From assembly GCA_947498325.1 (NCBI GenBank), contig CANMKE010000029.1, forward strand, positions 1 through 63,037: a stretch of DNA of 63,037 nucleotides, read 5' to 3'. This DNA is from an uncultured Persicobacter sp. GTDB lineage: Bacteria > Bacteroidota > Bacteroidia > Cytophagales > Cyclobacteriaceae. The first letter of the stretch is position 1. Every line of letters begins with the position of its first letter. The translations under genes and the position numbers were made by a program. The notes under the pieces are model-generated. The model was not told the DNA's origin. It did no database searches and saw nothing but the letters and a program-made list of their open reading frames with translations. Below are positions 1-7,246 of this stretch, one piece after another.

Positions 1-14
1 TTAACTCTGTTAGG

Positions 15-32
15 CCATGGTTTCAACCATGG
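15..32. repeat. Perfect 18-bp inverted repeat upstream of the amidase
   Basis: The sequence CCATGGTTTCAACCATGG has two perfect 8-base arms around a TC centre and lies 29 bases before the amidase ATG. No T-run follows on the plus strand, so it does not look like a terminator for rightward transcription. It could be an operator for the amidase gene or part of a hairpin ending an upstream transcript. No regulator can be assigned. Confidence 0.4.
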
Positions 33-60
33 TAAAATAAGAACATTAACCATTACCCCC

Positions 61-642
61 ATGATCCTAATCGACAACGGCCACGGACACAACACCCCAG
101 GCAAGCGAAGCCCAATTTGGGCAGACGGCACCCAACTGTTAGAATGGCAATTCAACCGAAAGGTAGCCCGTGAGCTGTCCGCTCAACTCTTCGACCGCAA
201 CATTCCCAATTGCCTTGTAGTGCCGGAAGACTATGACATTCCATTGCACCAACGCATTGAGCGCATCAATATGCTTTGCAAAAAATATAATGACTGCCGA
301 CTGATCTCCATTCATGCCAATGCCGGCGGAGGCACCGGCTGGGAGATCTTCACCTCAAAAGGCGAAACACAAAGCGACGCCTGGGCGACCCAATTCATTC
401 ATCATGCCGAACGCCTATTGCCCTTCCCCGTGCGTAAAGACTACACCGACGGCGACCCCGACAAGGAGGCTGGCTTTTACCTGCTCAAACATTCGCATTG
501 TCCGGCAGTGCTTACCGAAAATTTATTTATGGATCGGGAGGAGGATTGCCGGTATTTGATGAGTGAGGAGGGGATTAGGAAGATGGTTGAGGTGCATTTG
601 GGGGGAGTGGGGGGATACTGCAAAGACTATCCATTAAAATGA
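61..642 (+). CDS. N-acetylmuramoyl-L-alanine amidase (Amidase_3 type)
   Basis: This enzyme would cleave the amide bond between N-acetylmuramic acid and L-alanine in peptidoglycan. The first zinc ligand is seen as NGHG (His8), Glu28 lies in LLEWQFNR, the second His is His85 in ISIHANAG, and the C-terminal acidic residue fits Glu153 in TENLFM. These are the standard positions of the family. At 193 residues it is a bare catalytic domain with no signal peptide and no SPOR or wall-binding domain, which is more like a phage or effector lysin than a cell-division amidase. Its stop overlaps the end of the convergent next gene by 9 bases. The last 90 or so bases recur as an orphan fragment at 1437-1558. 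The substrate and the route out of the cell are unknown. Confidence 0.85.
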   Translation: MILIDNGHGHNTPGKRSPIWADGTQLLEWQFNRKVARELSAQLFDRNIPNCLVVPEDYDIPLHQRIERINMLCKKYNDCRLISIHANAGGGTGWEIFTSKGETQSDAWATQFIHHAERLLPFPVRKDYTDGDPDKEAGFYLLKHSHCPAVLTENLFMDREEDCRYLMSEEGIRKMVEVHLGGVGGYCKDYPLK

Positions 643-1281
643 CAAATTGAGTAAGCTCTTCCCAAATTCAAACTTTTCTACAAAATTTTTCTTGAAGTTT
701 ATCTTCATGCTATCGACGGCTTCTTGCCCCCAATGCTCTACGTACCAAGTCCCCCCTATACATTCGTAGGCTAATTCAAAATCTTCTTTATTTCCCCAAA
801 ACATATGTTTTTTAAAGGTGTCATAAAACAAATCATTCATCCCTTTCCTTTGGTAGCCAATGTCATCTATATAGTAAATAACCCTTGATTTAACTGGTTC
901 AGCAAAAGAGATCGTATTATAGTTCACGGCACCAGGCCAAGAATTACCAGTTCCCCGCTCACTATTAATTACCTTTAAATTTTCAAGTTTGTGCTCAACA
1001 ATAAATCTTGATATTTGCCTTTGCATTTTATCATCTTGTTCACCAATAAACACTTGTGAATAACCATCGCAACCTACTGCATCTATAAATTTTGCGTAGT
1101 CCTCCTCATCATTCACAATTGCAATGGACTTCTTATATTCAAGATCATCCATCTCTGTAATATATTTGGAATAAACCTCAAGAGGGACATTACATTCAAA
1201 TTCCCAATCACCTACATACCAAAACCAAGCTGGATTTACAGGCTTGGTGGTGAGCTTTATGTGTGAAATGTCTAATCCCAT
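634..1281 (-). CDS. Hypothetical protein, MGLDISHI N-terminus
   Basis: This 215-residue protein was not assigned to a family. A TTG start 9 bases upstream is possible, but the ATG at 1281 giving MGLDISHIKL is preferred. There is no signal peptide or membrane segment. The sequence is rich in aromatic and acidic residues (WFWYVGDWEFEC near the start, GTWYVEHWGQEAVDSM near the end), as in small globular cytoplasmic proteins. It ends convergently with the amidase, overlapping it by 9 bases, and sits between the full amidase gene and the orphaned amidase tail. It may therefore have arrived with the event that duplicated that tail. An immunity or cargo role is only a guess from position. Confidence 0.6.
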   Translation of the reverse strand: MGLDISHIKLTTKPVNPAWFWYVGDWEFECNVPLEVYSKYITEMDDLEYKKSIAIVNDEEDYAKFIDAVGCDGYSQVFIGEQDDKMQRQISRFIVEHKLENLKVINSERGTGNSWPGAVNYNTISFAEPVKSRVIYYIDDIGYQRKGMNDLFYDTFKKHMFWGNKEDFELAYECIGGTWYVEHWGQEAVDSMKINFKKNFVEKFEFGKSLLNLSF

Positions 1282-1436
1282 GGTGTTCAATTATTAGATG
1301 ACTAATAGATGTCGTTGTTCTTTTCCTGCTCAATAAATATAGACTATTATTCCCTTCCTTCAAAGCCTTAAACCTTACTACACACGGTTACCAACAGCAG
1401 TTCACCAACATTCCTAATTCCTACAAATAAGCCAAA

Positions 1437-1558
1437 GTTTGTTGATGGATCGAGAAGAGGACTGCCGGTATTTGATGAGTGCGGAGGGTATGAGAAAGGT
1501 GGTTGAGGTGCATTCGGCGGGGGAAAGGATCTGGAGGAACCAGATCCATGAATTATAA
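1437..1558 (+). pseudogene. Orphaned 3' end of an amidase gene
   Basis: Reading from 1445 gives MDREEDCRYLMSAEGMRKVV followed by EVHSAGERIWRNQIHEL and a TAA at 1556. The first 23 residues match residues 157-179 of the complete amidase at 61-642 with four changes, and many codons are identical. After the VEVH motif the two diverge. Nothing upstream of about 1437 resembles the rest of an amidase, so this is a remnant and not a gene. It shows that this region has been rebuilt by duplication or recombination with an incoming copy. Confidence 0.75.
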
Positions 1559-1572
1559 AAGAATAACTTTAA

Positions 1573-2499
1573 TTATTTCTGATTACGATGATCCCACTTT
1601 TCATCAGCCCCACTTCGTCCATCAACAGTATTAACTTGATTTATTCTTCCTTCTGGACCACCGTTATTCATATTAGATTCTATATAATGCATTCCTGTGT
1701 AAGTTCCGCCAATGATTCCACCAACAATAGCTCCTGGAACTTCCCCAACTCCAGCACCTACTTCCATTCCTATTCTCACTCCCGCATCCACTGCCAGAGC
1801 TGTAGAAATAGGATCTTTAGCTATAGCTCTACCTACGTTTAATCCAGTGTTTAAACATTTGTGCATAGTTACCATGATGTGATCAACAAGACGATCCTCA
1901 CTTCCCATTTTTGGGCCAAAACCATCTTCATTTGGTCTTCCATCACAAGAATCATCTGAATCTTCACTATTTAACATTATAGTTCCTTTAGATTGTAAAT
2001 AAGCATACATACAAAATAGTCGACCTCTTACAATTCTAAAATATTTTGTGGCATTAGGATCATTTACCTTAAGTTGAAACTCATCGATTTTATTGAACCA
2101 GTCAACAATATAATGTTCATCATAATAATTTTTAGTTGACATATTAACCATATATGTTGTGATGTAGTATACTATAGTAGTTTCTTTTTGAGATAAGTTA
2201 CTTTGAGATAATAAGATATCCTGTTCTATTTGATTTGTGTATTTATCTCCATAAACATCCCTAATATGTTGCAAAGGAAATATTTTTGAAGGCTGAGATA
2301 AATAACCATCATCCTTTAGCCTAAGGAGAATGTTCCCGTAATTTTGCTGAATATTGTGAGTTGAGGAAGCTGAAATAGCTGACGTTGTCTCCAATAGCTC
2401 AATTTGACCTGTTTTAGTTTACTTAAACTCTACGATCCCTTCTGATGAACAGGATACTAATAAATAAGTTAATAAAATACTTAAGGTTAACCTTTTCAT
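1573..2499 (-). pseudogene. Lipoprotein gene interrupted by one in-frame stop
   Basis: The frame opens at ATG 2499 with MKRLTLSILLTYLLVSCSSE, a textbook lipoprotein signal with lipobox LVSC and Cys17. It continues to EGIVEFK, reaches TAA at 2421-2419, and then runs on in the same frame (TKTGQIELLETTSAIS...) for about 280 residues to 1573. The downstream part has a glycine-zipper stretch, VGAGVGEVPGAIVGGIIGG, near its C-terminus, typical of membrane-inserting or oligomerising helices. No family was recognised. The most economical reading is a point nonsense mutation or a sequencing error. Re-initiation at the TTG at 2394 would give a 273-residue cytoplasmic product. It lies directly downstream of the orphan amidase tail, convergent with it. 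Confidence 0.65.
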
Positions 2500-3121
2500 T
2501 TTTAGAAAAATTATAATTACAAAAAAAATATACACACGCAACATAACGCCCTTTATGCCTGTTGCTTACAAATGTCATTCAGGCAGTATTGTCGTATAAA
2601 AAAAATAAATTCATCAATCACTCTTAATGGATTTCTGAAAATAGATAGACCTCATTGTTGTGAAAAAATAAACAACAATCAACAATTAAAATTACCATAT
2701 TGATAATATTTGAAATTGTGAATATATTTTATTTAAATATACGATAACAGGATGAATATTTTGTAGGTTATAGACAGGAGTAAAACCATTAAACTACCAA
2801 TATTCAATCGATTGGTAGTGATTTTCTCTCTGTAGATATATTTGATAAGAATAATATTACCTGCTACCCAAAAAATGTTATCCAAACTCAAAAAATCAAT
2901 AAATCTACTCATATCTACTTACTTCATTTTGTCAATACACAATAATTAAATATAAGTATTTTTTATTACCATTAAAGGACTGCATTCGTTTATCAAAGTT
3001 TAAAAAATTATTTTCAAAATTAAAACAACCTAACTTAATATTTTTTTAATACTATTACTATTTTAGGTTATTGAATATTATTTATATAGTTTAGGAAAAT
3101 ATACAACTCTAATCTTCAGCC
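2500..3121. other. AT-rich stretch with at most one small ORF
   Basis: About 620 bases of strongly AT-rich DNA separate the broken lipoprotein gene from the next rightward gene. Apart from the possible 59-codon membrane-protein ORF at 2733-2912 on the minus strand, no coding frame, RNA gene or strong hairpin terminator was recognised. A short inverted repeat, ACTACCAAT...ATTGGTAGT, is visible at about 2796-2820 inside that small ORF. Confidence 0.5.
2733..2912 (-). CDS. Possible small membrane protein, 59 residues
   Basis: The minus strand from ATG 2912 to TAA 2733 encodes 59 residues beginning MSRFIDFLSLDNIFWVAGN. Two hydrophobic segments are visible, at about residues 13-27 and 38-58, separated by the basic stretch KYIYREKITTNR, which fits a hairpin of two membrane helices. 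There is no convincing ribosome site, and the surrounding AT-richness makes chance ORFs rich in Phe, Ile and Leu likely. It is reported because the stretch is otherwise empty and the charge pattern is protein-like. Confidence 0.3.
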   Translation of the reverse strand: MSRFIDFLSLDNIFWVAGNIILIKYIYREKITTNRLNIGSLMVLLLSITYKIFILLSYI

Positions 3122-3367
3122 ATGAATGGAGGAAGCCAAAGTGTAGAGGAATTATTGTGGGGAGAACCCCAACAAATTGATCGACTGATTAATGGTGATA
3201 TCTTCCCCGTGATTTCATGGATGAATAGCATAAATAATCAAACGCTGAAAGTGGAAGATATAAACAAGCTCAAGCGGTACCAAGATATGGGACGTACTAC
3301 TGGCTTTAGATTTGTGGTTGACCTTATCCAAAAGAAAATAGCGCAAGACCTGATTGTCTTGGCCTAA
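3122..3367 (+). CDS. Hypothetical small protein, 81 residues
   Basis: This 81-residue soluble protein starts MNGGSQSVEELLWGEPQQID and ends in a basic helix, GFRFVVDLIQKKIAQDLIVLA. It has no signal peptide and no cysteine, and no known domain was recognised. A strong hairpin terminator begins at the stop codon, which supports it being a genuine single-gene transcript. Its AT-rich surroundings and unknown neighbours place it in the accessory region. Confidence 0.5.
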   Translation: MNGGSQSVEELLWGEPQQIDRLINGDIFPVISWMNSINNQTLKVEDINKLKRYQDMGRTTGFRFVVDLIQKKIAQDLIVLA

Positions 3368-3407
3368 AAAAAGCGCAAAGGACATCATTGCCCTTTGCGC
3401 TTTTTTT
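3366..3407 (+). terminator. Rho-independent terminator after the 81-residue gene
   Basis: An AAAGCGCAAAGG stem pairs with CCTTTGCGCTTT across a short loop and is followed by a run of seven T. The A-run before the stem makes it usable from both strands. It directly follows the stop codon of the gene ending at 3367. Confidence 0.85.
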
Positions 3408-3720
3408 ATCCAATACAACTATCCTCAGAATGGAAATCAATCTGCTTTCTAAAACAGTCTTCTATCACTTAACTCGGTATCCCACGACTTTGAGGAGATA
3501 CACAGAAAAGTCCCATTTTAACTGCATCGTCTATATAGAATAAGATCAAAACCACTCATGATTAAGAATGATCGTCTTGATGAATTGTTAATTCTTTCCA
3601 CATTAGAAATTAATTATTAATTTGCATATAAAATTTATTTTAAATTAAGTGGATGAAACTGACGATCAATTATAACACCCCACTTTTTAAATTCACAATT
3701 ATATTTTAACTCAATTAATA
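3408..3720. other. Intergenic stretch, nothing recognised
   Basis: About 310 AT-rich bases lie between the terminator and the next secreted-protein gene. No coding frame, RNA gene or clear repeat was seen. The promoter of the gene at 3721 presumably lies in its last 100 bases, but no good TAnnTTTG element is obvious. Confidence 0.4.
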
Positions 3721-4248
3721 ATGAAAAACGTCTTAACATTAATCTTAATGATTGTGTCATTAACACCGTCTTATGCTCAAGACTTTAAGAAATTAGAATT
3801 TGGAATGACAAAGTCAGAGGTAATTAAGGCATTGGATTCAGATAACACCGTTTATAAAGTCGGCAATGAATATCGGACTTCAATAGGTGGAGTAGAGATG
3901 GATATTACCTTTGATTTTAATAAGAAAAATAAATTAGCACAGATCACGTGTTTCAGTACGAAAATACACGAGAAATTGGATTTTGCTACAAGGACTTTAA
4001 GTGAGTGTAAAAAGCTCAATAAAGCTGTTGAAAACAAATATAATAAATCATCTATTTTAACAGACAATATTCCTAACACAGCCAATTACTTAGACAATAA
4101 CGAAATGTATATTTATAGTAAATTATACTCCGGTAGCGTTATGGTATATGTTGGATTTGCTACAACCAAAGATTATACACAAGCAACAAACGCTATTCTT
4201 TCCTTAGGATCAATGATTTTCACAAGAGACGTTGAACCAGATTTTTAA
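3721..4248 (+). CDS. Secreted protein, 175 residues
   Basis: The N-terminus MKNVLTLILMIVSLTPSYAQ is a clear Sec signal peptide with a predicted cut after YAQ, so the mature protein of about 155 residues is periplasmic or exported. Right after it comes FKKLEFGMTKSEVIKAL. This G-M-[ST]-xx-[ED]-V pattern opens many small envelope proteins of the SmpA/OmlA-like fold, but the resemblance is limited to it. The rest is a mix of beta strands and a Lys-rich helix. The gene is monocistronic, with a terminator downstream at 4313. The function is unknown. Confidence 0.7.
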   Translation: MKNVLTLILMIVSLTPSYAQDFKKLEFGMTKSEVIKALDSDNTVYKVGNEYRTSIGGVEMDITFDFNKKNKLAQITCFSTKIHEKLDFATRTLSECKKLNKAVENKYNKSSILTDNIPNTANYLDNNEMYIYSKLYSGSVMVYVGFATTKDYTQATNAILSLGSMIFTRDVEPDF

Positions 4249-4312
4249 AAACCTGACAGACTATTCAAAGAGTATAAACTCAATTTTAGGAGACAGCGTT
4301 CAGCTTACACTC

Positions 4313-4352
4313 AAAAAAGCGTAAAGGGCTGAATGGTCTTTTACGCTTTTTT
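4313..4352 (+). terminator. Rho-independent terminator
   Basis: AAAAAAGCGTAAA and TTTACGCTTTTTT form a long stem around GGGCTGAATGGTC, ending in a T-run. It lies 65 bases after the stop of the secreted-protein gene. Confidence 0.8.
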
Positions 4353-4466
4353 AATACGTTCTTTTTGAAAACATCTACTCATAAACGATCGAGTGTCTAT
4401 TTTGCAAAGCAGAAATATCACTTTTAAGGCTCAACTTCACCCCAAACACTTGACATATAATGATTT

Positions 4467-5054
4467 TCAATTTGACTTAGCTTTTAGAACACTCGTAGGC
4501 TGATTGAAATGATATATTTCCTTTTGAAGAGAGTCATATTTGGACTTTAGCACATCTCGCTCAACTTTTACCTTATTGTACTCTTTAGTTGTAGCTGATA
4601 GTTCGCGTGCGAAATACGCAGATAAAAAAGGTGAAATAAACAACGCCAATGTGGTTACTATTAGGGCGTATTTGGAATGCTCCAATGCTTTATTGCTCAA
4701 CTCTTGTTGCTTGTGATTTTCATTCCAAACTTTCTTGAACCCACCAGATGAAATAAAATAAGTTGCCTTTGGGTGAATGTGATCATAGCCGACATTACTA
4801 AAATTCATTGTCCTCTCAAAAACTAATCCATAACTTTTGAGTAATTCAAGCGTCCCTACTTTCGCTGTACACAATCGATCTCCACGAGCACCGTATAAAC
4901 CTATCACGCAAATATCCTCTTCTTCTAACGGCCGCTTTGTATCAATTGGATATGCGGCCATCGGTAAACCTATATAATTGAGCAATTCTGTTAAGACATC
5001 ATCTAAATACTCACAATCATCTTTGCTTAAAAAAAAATTATTTGGATCTATCAT
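4467..5054 (-). CDS. Single-span membrane protein with a C-terminal coiled coil
   Basis: This 195-residue protein has three visible parts. An N-terminal soluble domain of about 115 residues ends in a stretch resembling a winged helix (LLKSYGLVFER ... HIHPKATYFISSGGF). A membrane helix at about residues 129-150 follows (YALIVTTLALFISPFLSAYFA). A charged heptad-like region comes after that (KVKVERDVLKSKYDSLQKEI), as expected for a coiled coil. It lies 85 bases downstream of the four-helix membrane protein on the same strand and may be the last gene of the graspetide-like operon. No family was recognised. It may be a membrane-tethered regulator or sensor. Confidence 0.6.
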   Translation of the reverse strand: MIDPNNFFLSKDDCEYLDDVLTELLNYIGLPMAAYPIDTKRPLEEEDICVIGLYGARGDRLCTAKVGTLELLKSYGLVFERTMNFSNVGYDHIHPKATYFISSGGFKKVWNENHKQQELSNKALEHSKYALIVTTLALFISPFLSAYFARELSATTKEYNKVKVERDVLKSKYDSLQKEIYHFNQPTSVLKAKSN

Positions 5055-5139
5055 TTGGATGATTTATTAAAAGTCCACATTCCAAAATCCCCGACACTGC
5101 AAAATCTGGAGAAATTAGGACGAAAATTGTGACTGTAAA

Positions 5140-5889
5140 TTAAACTTCTTTTCTCTCCCTCCTTAATCGAACCCCACTCAGCACCAGAGAACTAATCGAA
5201 ATAACGTACAGAATGATTATATTCATATCATGAGGCATAGCCATTTTAACCTGCTGACAAACCACCTGTAACGAGCCCAATAAATGATCCGCTGATTTAA
5301 TAATGAAATACAGGAATAATGTGCACATATAGAGGACAACGGTTGAAATGGCTCTCTTGAAATATTCTTGAGCCATAGTCATCGCATCAACTTTCTTGTT
5401 AATACTTCTGCTGTTTTTTCTCGTTCTTGTTGAATACTTGATAATCAACTTCTTGTAATATGCATCATCCTTACCCTCAATTATAAAATCGGAATCTGAC
5501 ATGACATGATAACTTTTTCGTTCTAAGGCTTTTATTGAGAACCAAACGGTTCTTGCCATGTATAACGTTAGTGCAAATAACAAAAATACCAAAAGGATTA
5601 TTGTTCCATCAATCTGAGTAACATTGATTAAAACAGATGTGATACCAATAATTACAGTGGTTACAACACTTATAGTTCCAATAAAAAGAGAAGATTTTCC
5701 CTCAATTATTTTACTCCTTTCATTTTCATCCTCAAAGCATTTAATTGTGTAATTCAGCGTTTCTTTTAGATGATCGCTATCTACTTTGATGTCTTCTTCA
5801 GTCAAAAATTGGAGAGTAGGCTCAGGTTTCTTAGGTTCTTCCAACAGTGGCCAAAAAAATTCCCTTATATTCTTAAAAATTTCTTTCAT
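5140..5889 (-). CDS. Multi-span membrane protein of the graspetide-like operon
   Basis: This 249-residue protein appears to have four membrane helices, at about residues 67-89, 94-113, 180-199 and 222-241, in two pairs separated by a basic cytoplasmic loop. The helix leading into the first pair (CFEDENERSKIIEGKSS) recalls the way SLATT and PycTM-type effector domains enter the membrane, but that is a likeness of shape and not an assignment. Its start lies 17 bases inside the end of the ATP-grasp gene, so the two are translationally coupled and probably act together. It has no ATPase, peptidase C39 or permease signature. Roles as an export aid, immunity protein or pore-type effector are all open. 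Confidence 0.7.
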   Translation of the reverse strand: MKEIFKNIREFFWPLLEEPKKPEPTLQFLTEEDIKVDSDHLKETLNYTIKCFEDENERSKIIEGKSSLFIGTISVVTTVIIGITSVLINVTQIDGTIILLVFLLFALTLYMARTVWFSIKALERKSYHVMSDSDFIIEGKDDAYYKKLIIKYSTRTRKNSRSINKKVDAMTMAQEYFKRAISTVVLYMCTLFLYFIIKSADHLLGSLQVVCQQVKMAMPHDMNIIILYVISISSLVLSGVRLRRERKEV

Positions 5890-6841
5890 CTAATAGTTTT
5901 ACAATTGCTTTTGAAATTGGGTACCCTGTTCGTCTTTCGATCCATGCCCATTGGCCATTGGGGTTTATTTCAAGGAAAATATATTCATCATGTTCATCCA
6001 AGATAAAATCTATTGCTCCAAACCGCAGATTTAGTTCCTTCATCAAGCGCATGCATTGATCCTTCAGGTCATTTGGTAATTCTACCTTTGTATGCTGTAA
6101 AGCCTTTTCGCCACTTCTCCAATCAACCTTTGTTTGGGAACTATTTTGTGAATTTATCAACGTAGCAAATATCGAAGCCCCCACCACTGTAACTCGAACA
6201 TCGAATTTTTTACTAATATGATTTTGGAGGAATATTGGAGATGACTCTATCTGCTCCCTTGAAGAAGGCCGGCTGGTCAAGGCATTAGTAAAAACTACCT
6301 GTGGCTTTACCGCATCATCTATCAATCCTGATTTGATTGGCTTAACGATACAGCTCTCCTTGTTATGGTCATAAAATTCTGTGGCACTTTCAAATGAGTT
6401 TGTTATTGTGCTTTGTGGGATTTTAAATCCTATTTCTTTCGCTAATTCTAATTGATAAATTTTATTTTCTGCTTCCCTGATCGAGAATAAGGGGCTCACC
6501 CAGTAAGCATCCTTCAAAATCTTGTAAATGCCTTCAAGCGTATAAGCATTTTCATTTTTTAGAAACTGTATTTCACCTTGACTAAGCCCTTCGGTATTGA
6601 TCGTTGGTAGTGCTGGTCTTCTAAAATATACCGAGGTAAACTGCTTTAAATCAAACTCCATCTTTAACTCTCTATCAAAGAGCGTGTGCCTCCCACCTGC
6701 AATATCCAAATCTACAAAGCAGGTGTGATTTAACTCCTCTGTATTGAACCTGTAAAATTCAATTTTTTGACTTTTCAATTCCTTTACAATGAAATCGGAG
6801 GTAATATCCTGCTTATTAGTGATGATTAGTACCATTTCCAT
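5873..6841 (-). CDS. MvdD/MvdC-like ATP-grasp ligase (RiPP maturase)
   Basis: This is an ATP-grasp enzyme of the kind that closes ester or amide side-chain links in microviridin-type peptides (graspetides), activating Asp or Glu carboxylates with ATP. The 322-residue length is normal for the family. Visible family marks are the N-terminal MVLIITNKQDITSDFIV, DVRVTVVG at residues 214-221, the DWR triplet at 240-242 and the metal-binding LEINPNGQW at 290-298. The central region (about 130-240) carries the ATP-grasp lysines, for instance CIVKPIKSG. It starts 4 bases after a small gene with graspetide-like core repeats and overlaps the following membrane-protein gene by 17 bases. The ATP-grasp assignment is firm. 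The RiPP role rests on the motifs and on the neighbouring precursor. Confidence 0.85.
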   Translation of the reverse strand: MEMVLIITNKQDITSDFIVKELKSQKIEFYRFNTEELNHTCFVDLDIAGGRHTLFDRELKMEFDLKQFTSVYFRRPALPTINTEGLSQGEIQFLKNENAYTLEGIYKILKDAYWVSPLFSIREAENKIYQLELAKEIGFKIPQSTITNSFESATEFYDHNKESCIVKPIKSGLIDDAVKPQVVFTNALTSRPSSREQIESSPIFLQNHISKKFDVRVTVVGASIFATLINSQNSSQTKVDWRSGEKALQHTKVELPNDLKDQCMRLMKELNLRFGAIDFILDEHDEYIFLEINPNGQWAWIERRTGYPISKAIVKLLDERNF

Positions 6842-6845
6842 TTTC

Positions 6846-7136
6846 TTAACAAATGGCTTGCCCTTCGAAACAATTTATTAAATCGTTGTCTTCATCATCT
6901 TGCTCTTGACTCACTAATGTTTTAGTAACCAATTCTAATATATCATCATCATCACTGCTTTCATTTAGTACTCTTGTCATTGTAATCAATGAAATCTCTT
7001 CCACACTTGAATCAATAAACACTTTTCTTTCACGATTTAGGGTAATCGTATTTAAAGATTTTTTGAAGTCGTACTCGTAGGCAGATACAGTATCTCCTTT
7101 TCTTTCAACAGCATAATTTAAAATTAGTGGTTTCAT
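6846..7136 (-). CDS. Putative graspetide precursor peptide
   Basis: This 96-residue acidic peptide ends four bases before the ATP-grasp gene. The first 45 or so residues (MKPLILNYAVERKGD...VFIDSS) would be the leader. The C-terminal half holds two repeats 19 residues apart: SLITMTRVLNESSDDDD at 49-65 and ELVTKTLVSQEQDDED at 68-83. Both fit LxTxTxVxxE followed by an Asp cluster. The Thr pair (52/54 and 71/73) would supply hydroxyls, and Glu59/Glu78 with the following Asp residues would supply carboxylates, as known for multi-core graspetides. A short tail, NDLINCFEGQAIC, follows. There is no signal peptide and no double-glycine cleavage motif. The role is inferred from repeats and context; no modification is proven. 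Confidence 0.7.
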   Translation of the reverse strand: MKPLILNYAVERKGDTVSAYEYDFKKSLNTITLNRERKVFIDSSVEEISLITMTRVLNESSDDDDILELVTKTLVSQEQDDEDNDLINCFEGQAIC

Positions 7137-7204
7137 CTTTTTAACCTTAAAAAATTAACATTACAATAAATCATCAGCCCTTCTTCTCAACCGAAAGGAC
7201 CTTT

Positions 7205-7241
7205 AAAAAACAAAACCCAGCACCACCAAGCACTGGGTTTT
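7205..7241 (-). terminator. Terminator of the restriction-modification operon
   Basis: On the minus strand AAAACCCAG pairs with CTGGGTTTT across a 12-base loop and a run of six T follows shortly after. It begins just beyond the stop of the restriction subunit gene. It therefore separates that operon from the graspetide-like operon, whose start codon lies only about 70 bases further on. Confidence 0.85.
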
Positions 7242-7246
7242 GCACC

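Noticed and set aside
1573-2499. Stop at codon 27 considered as recoding (stop readthrough)
   Set aside because: TAA is the least leaky stop, and no recoding signal is visible; mutation or sequence error is simpler.
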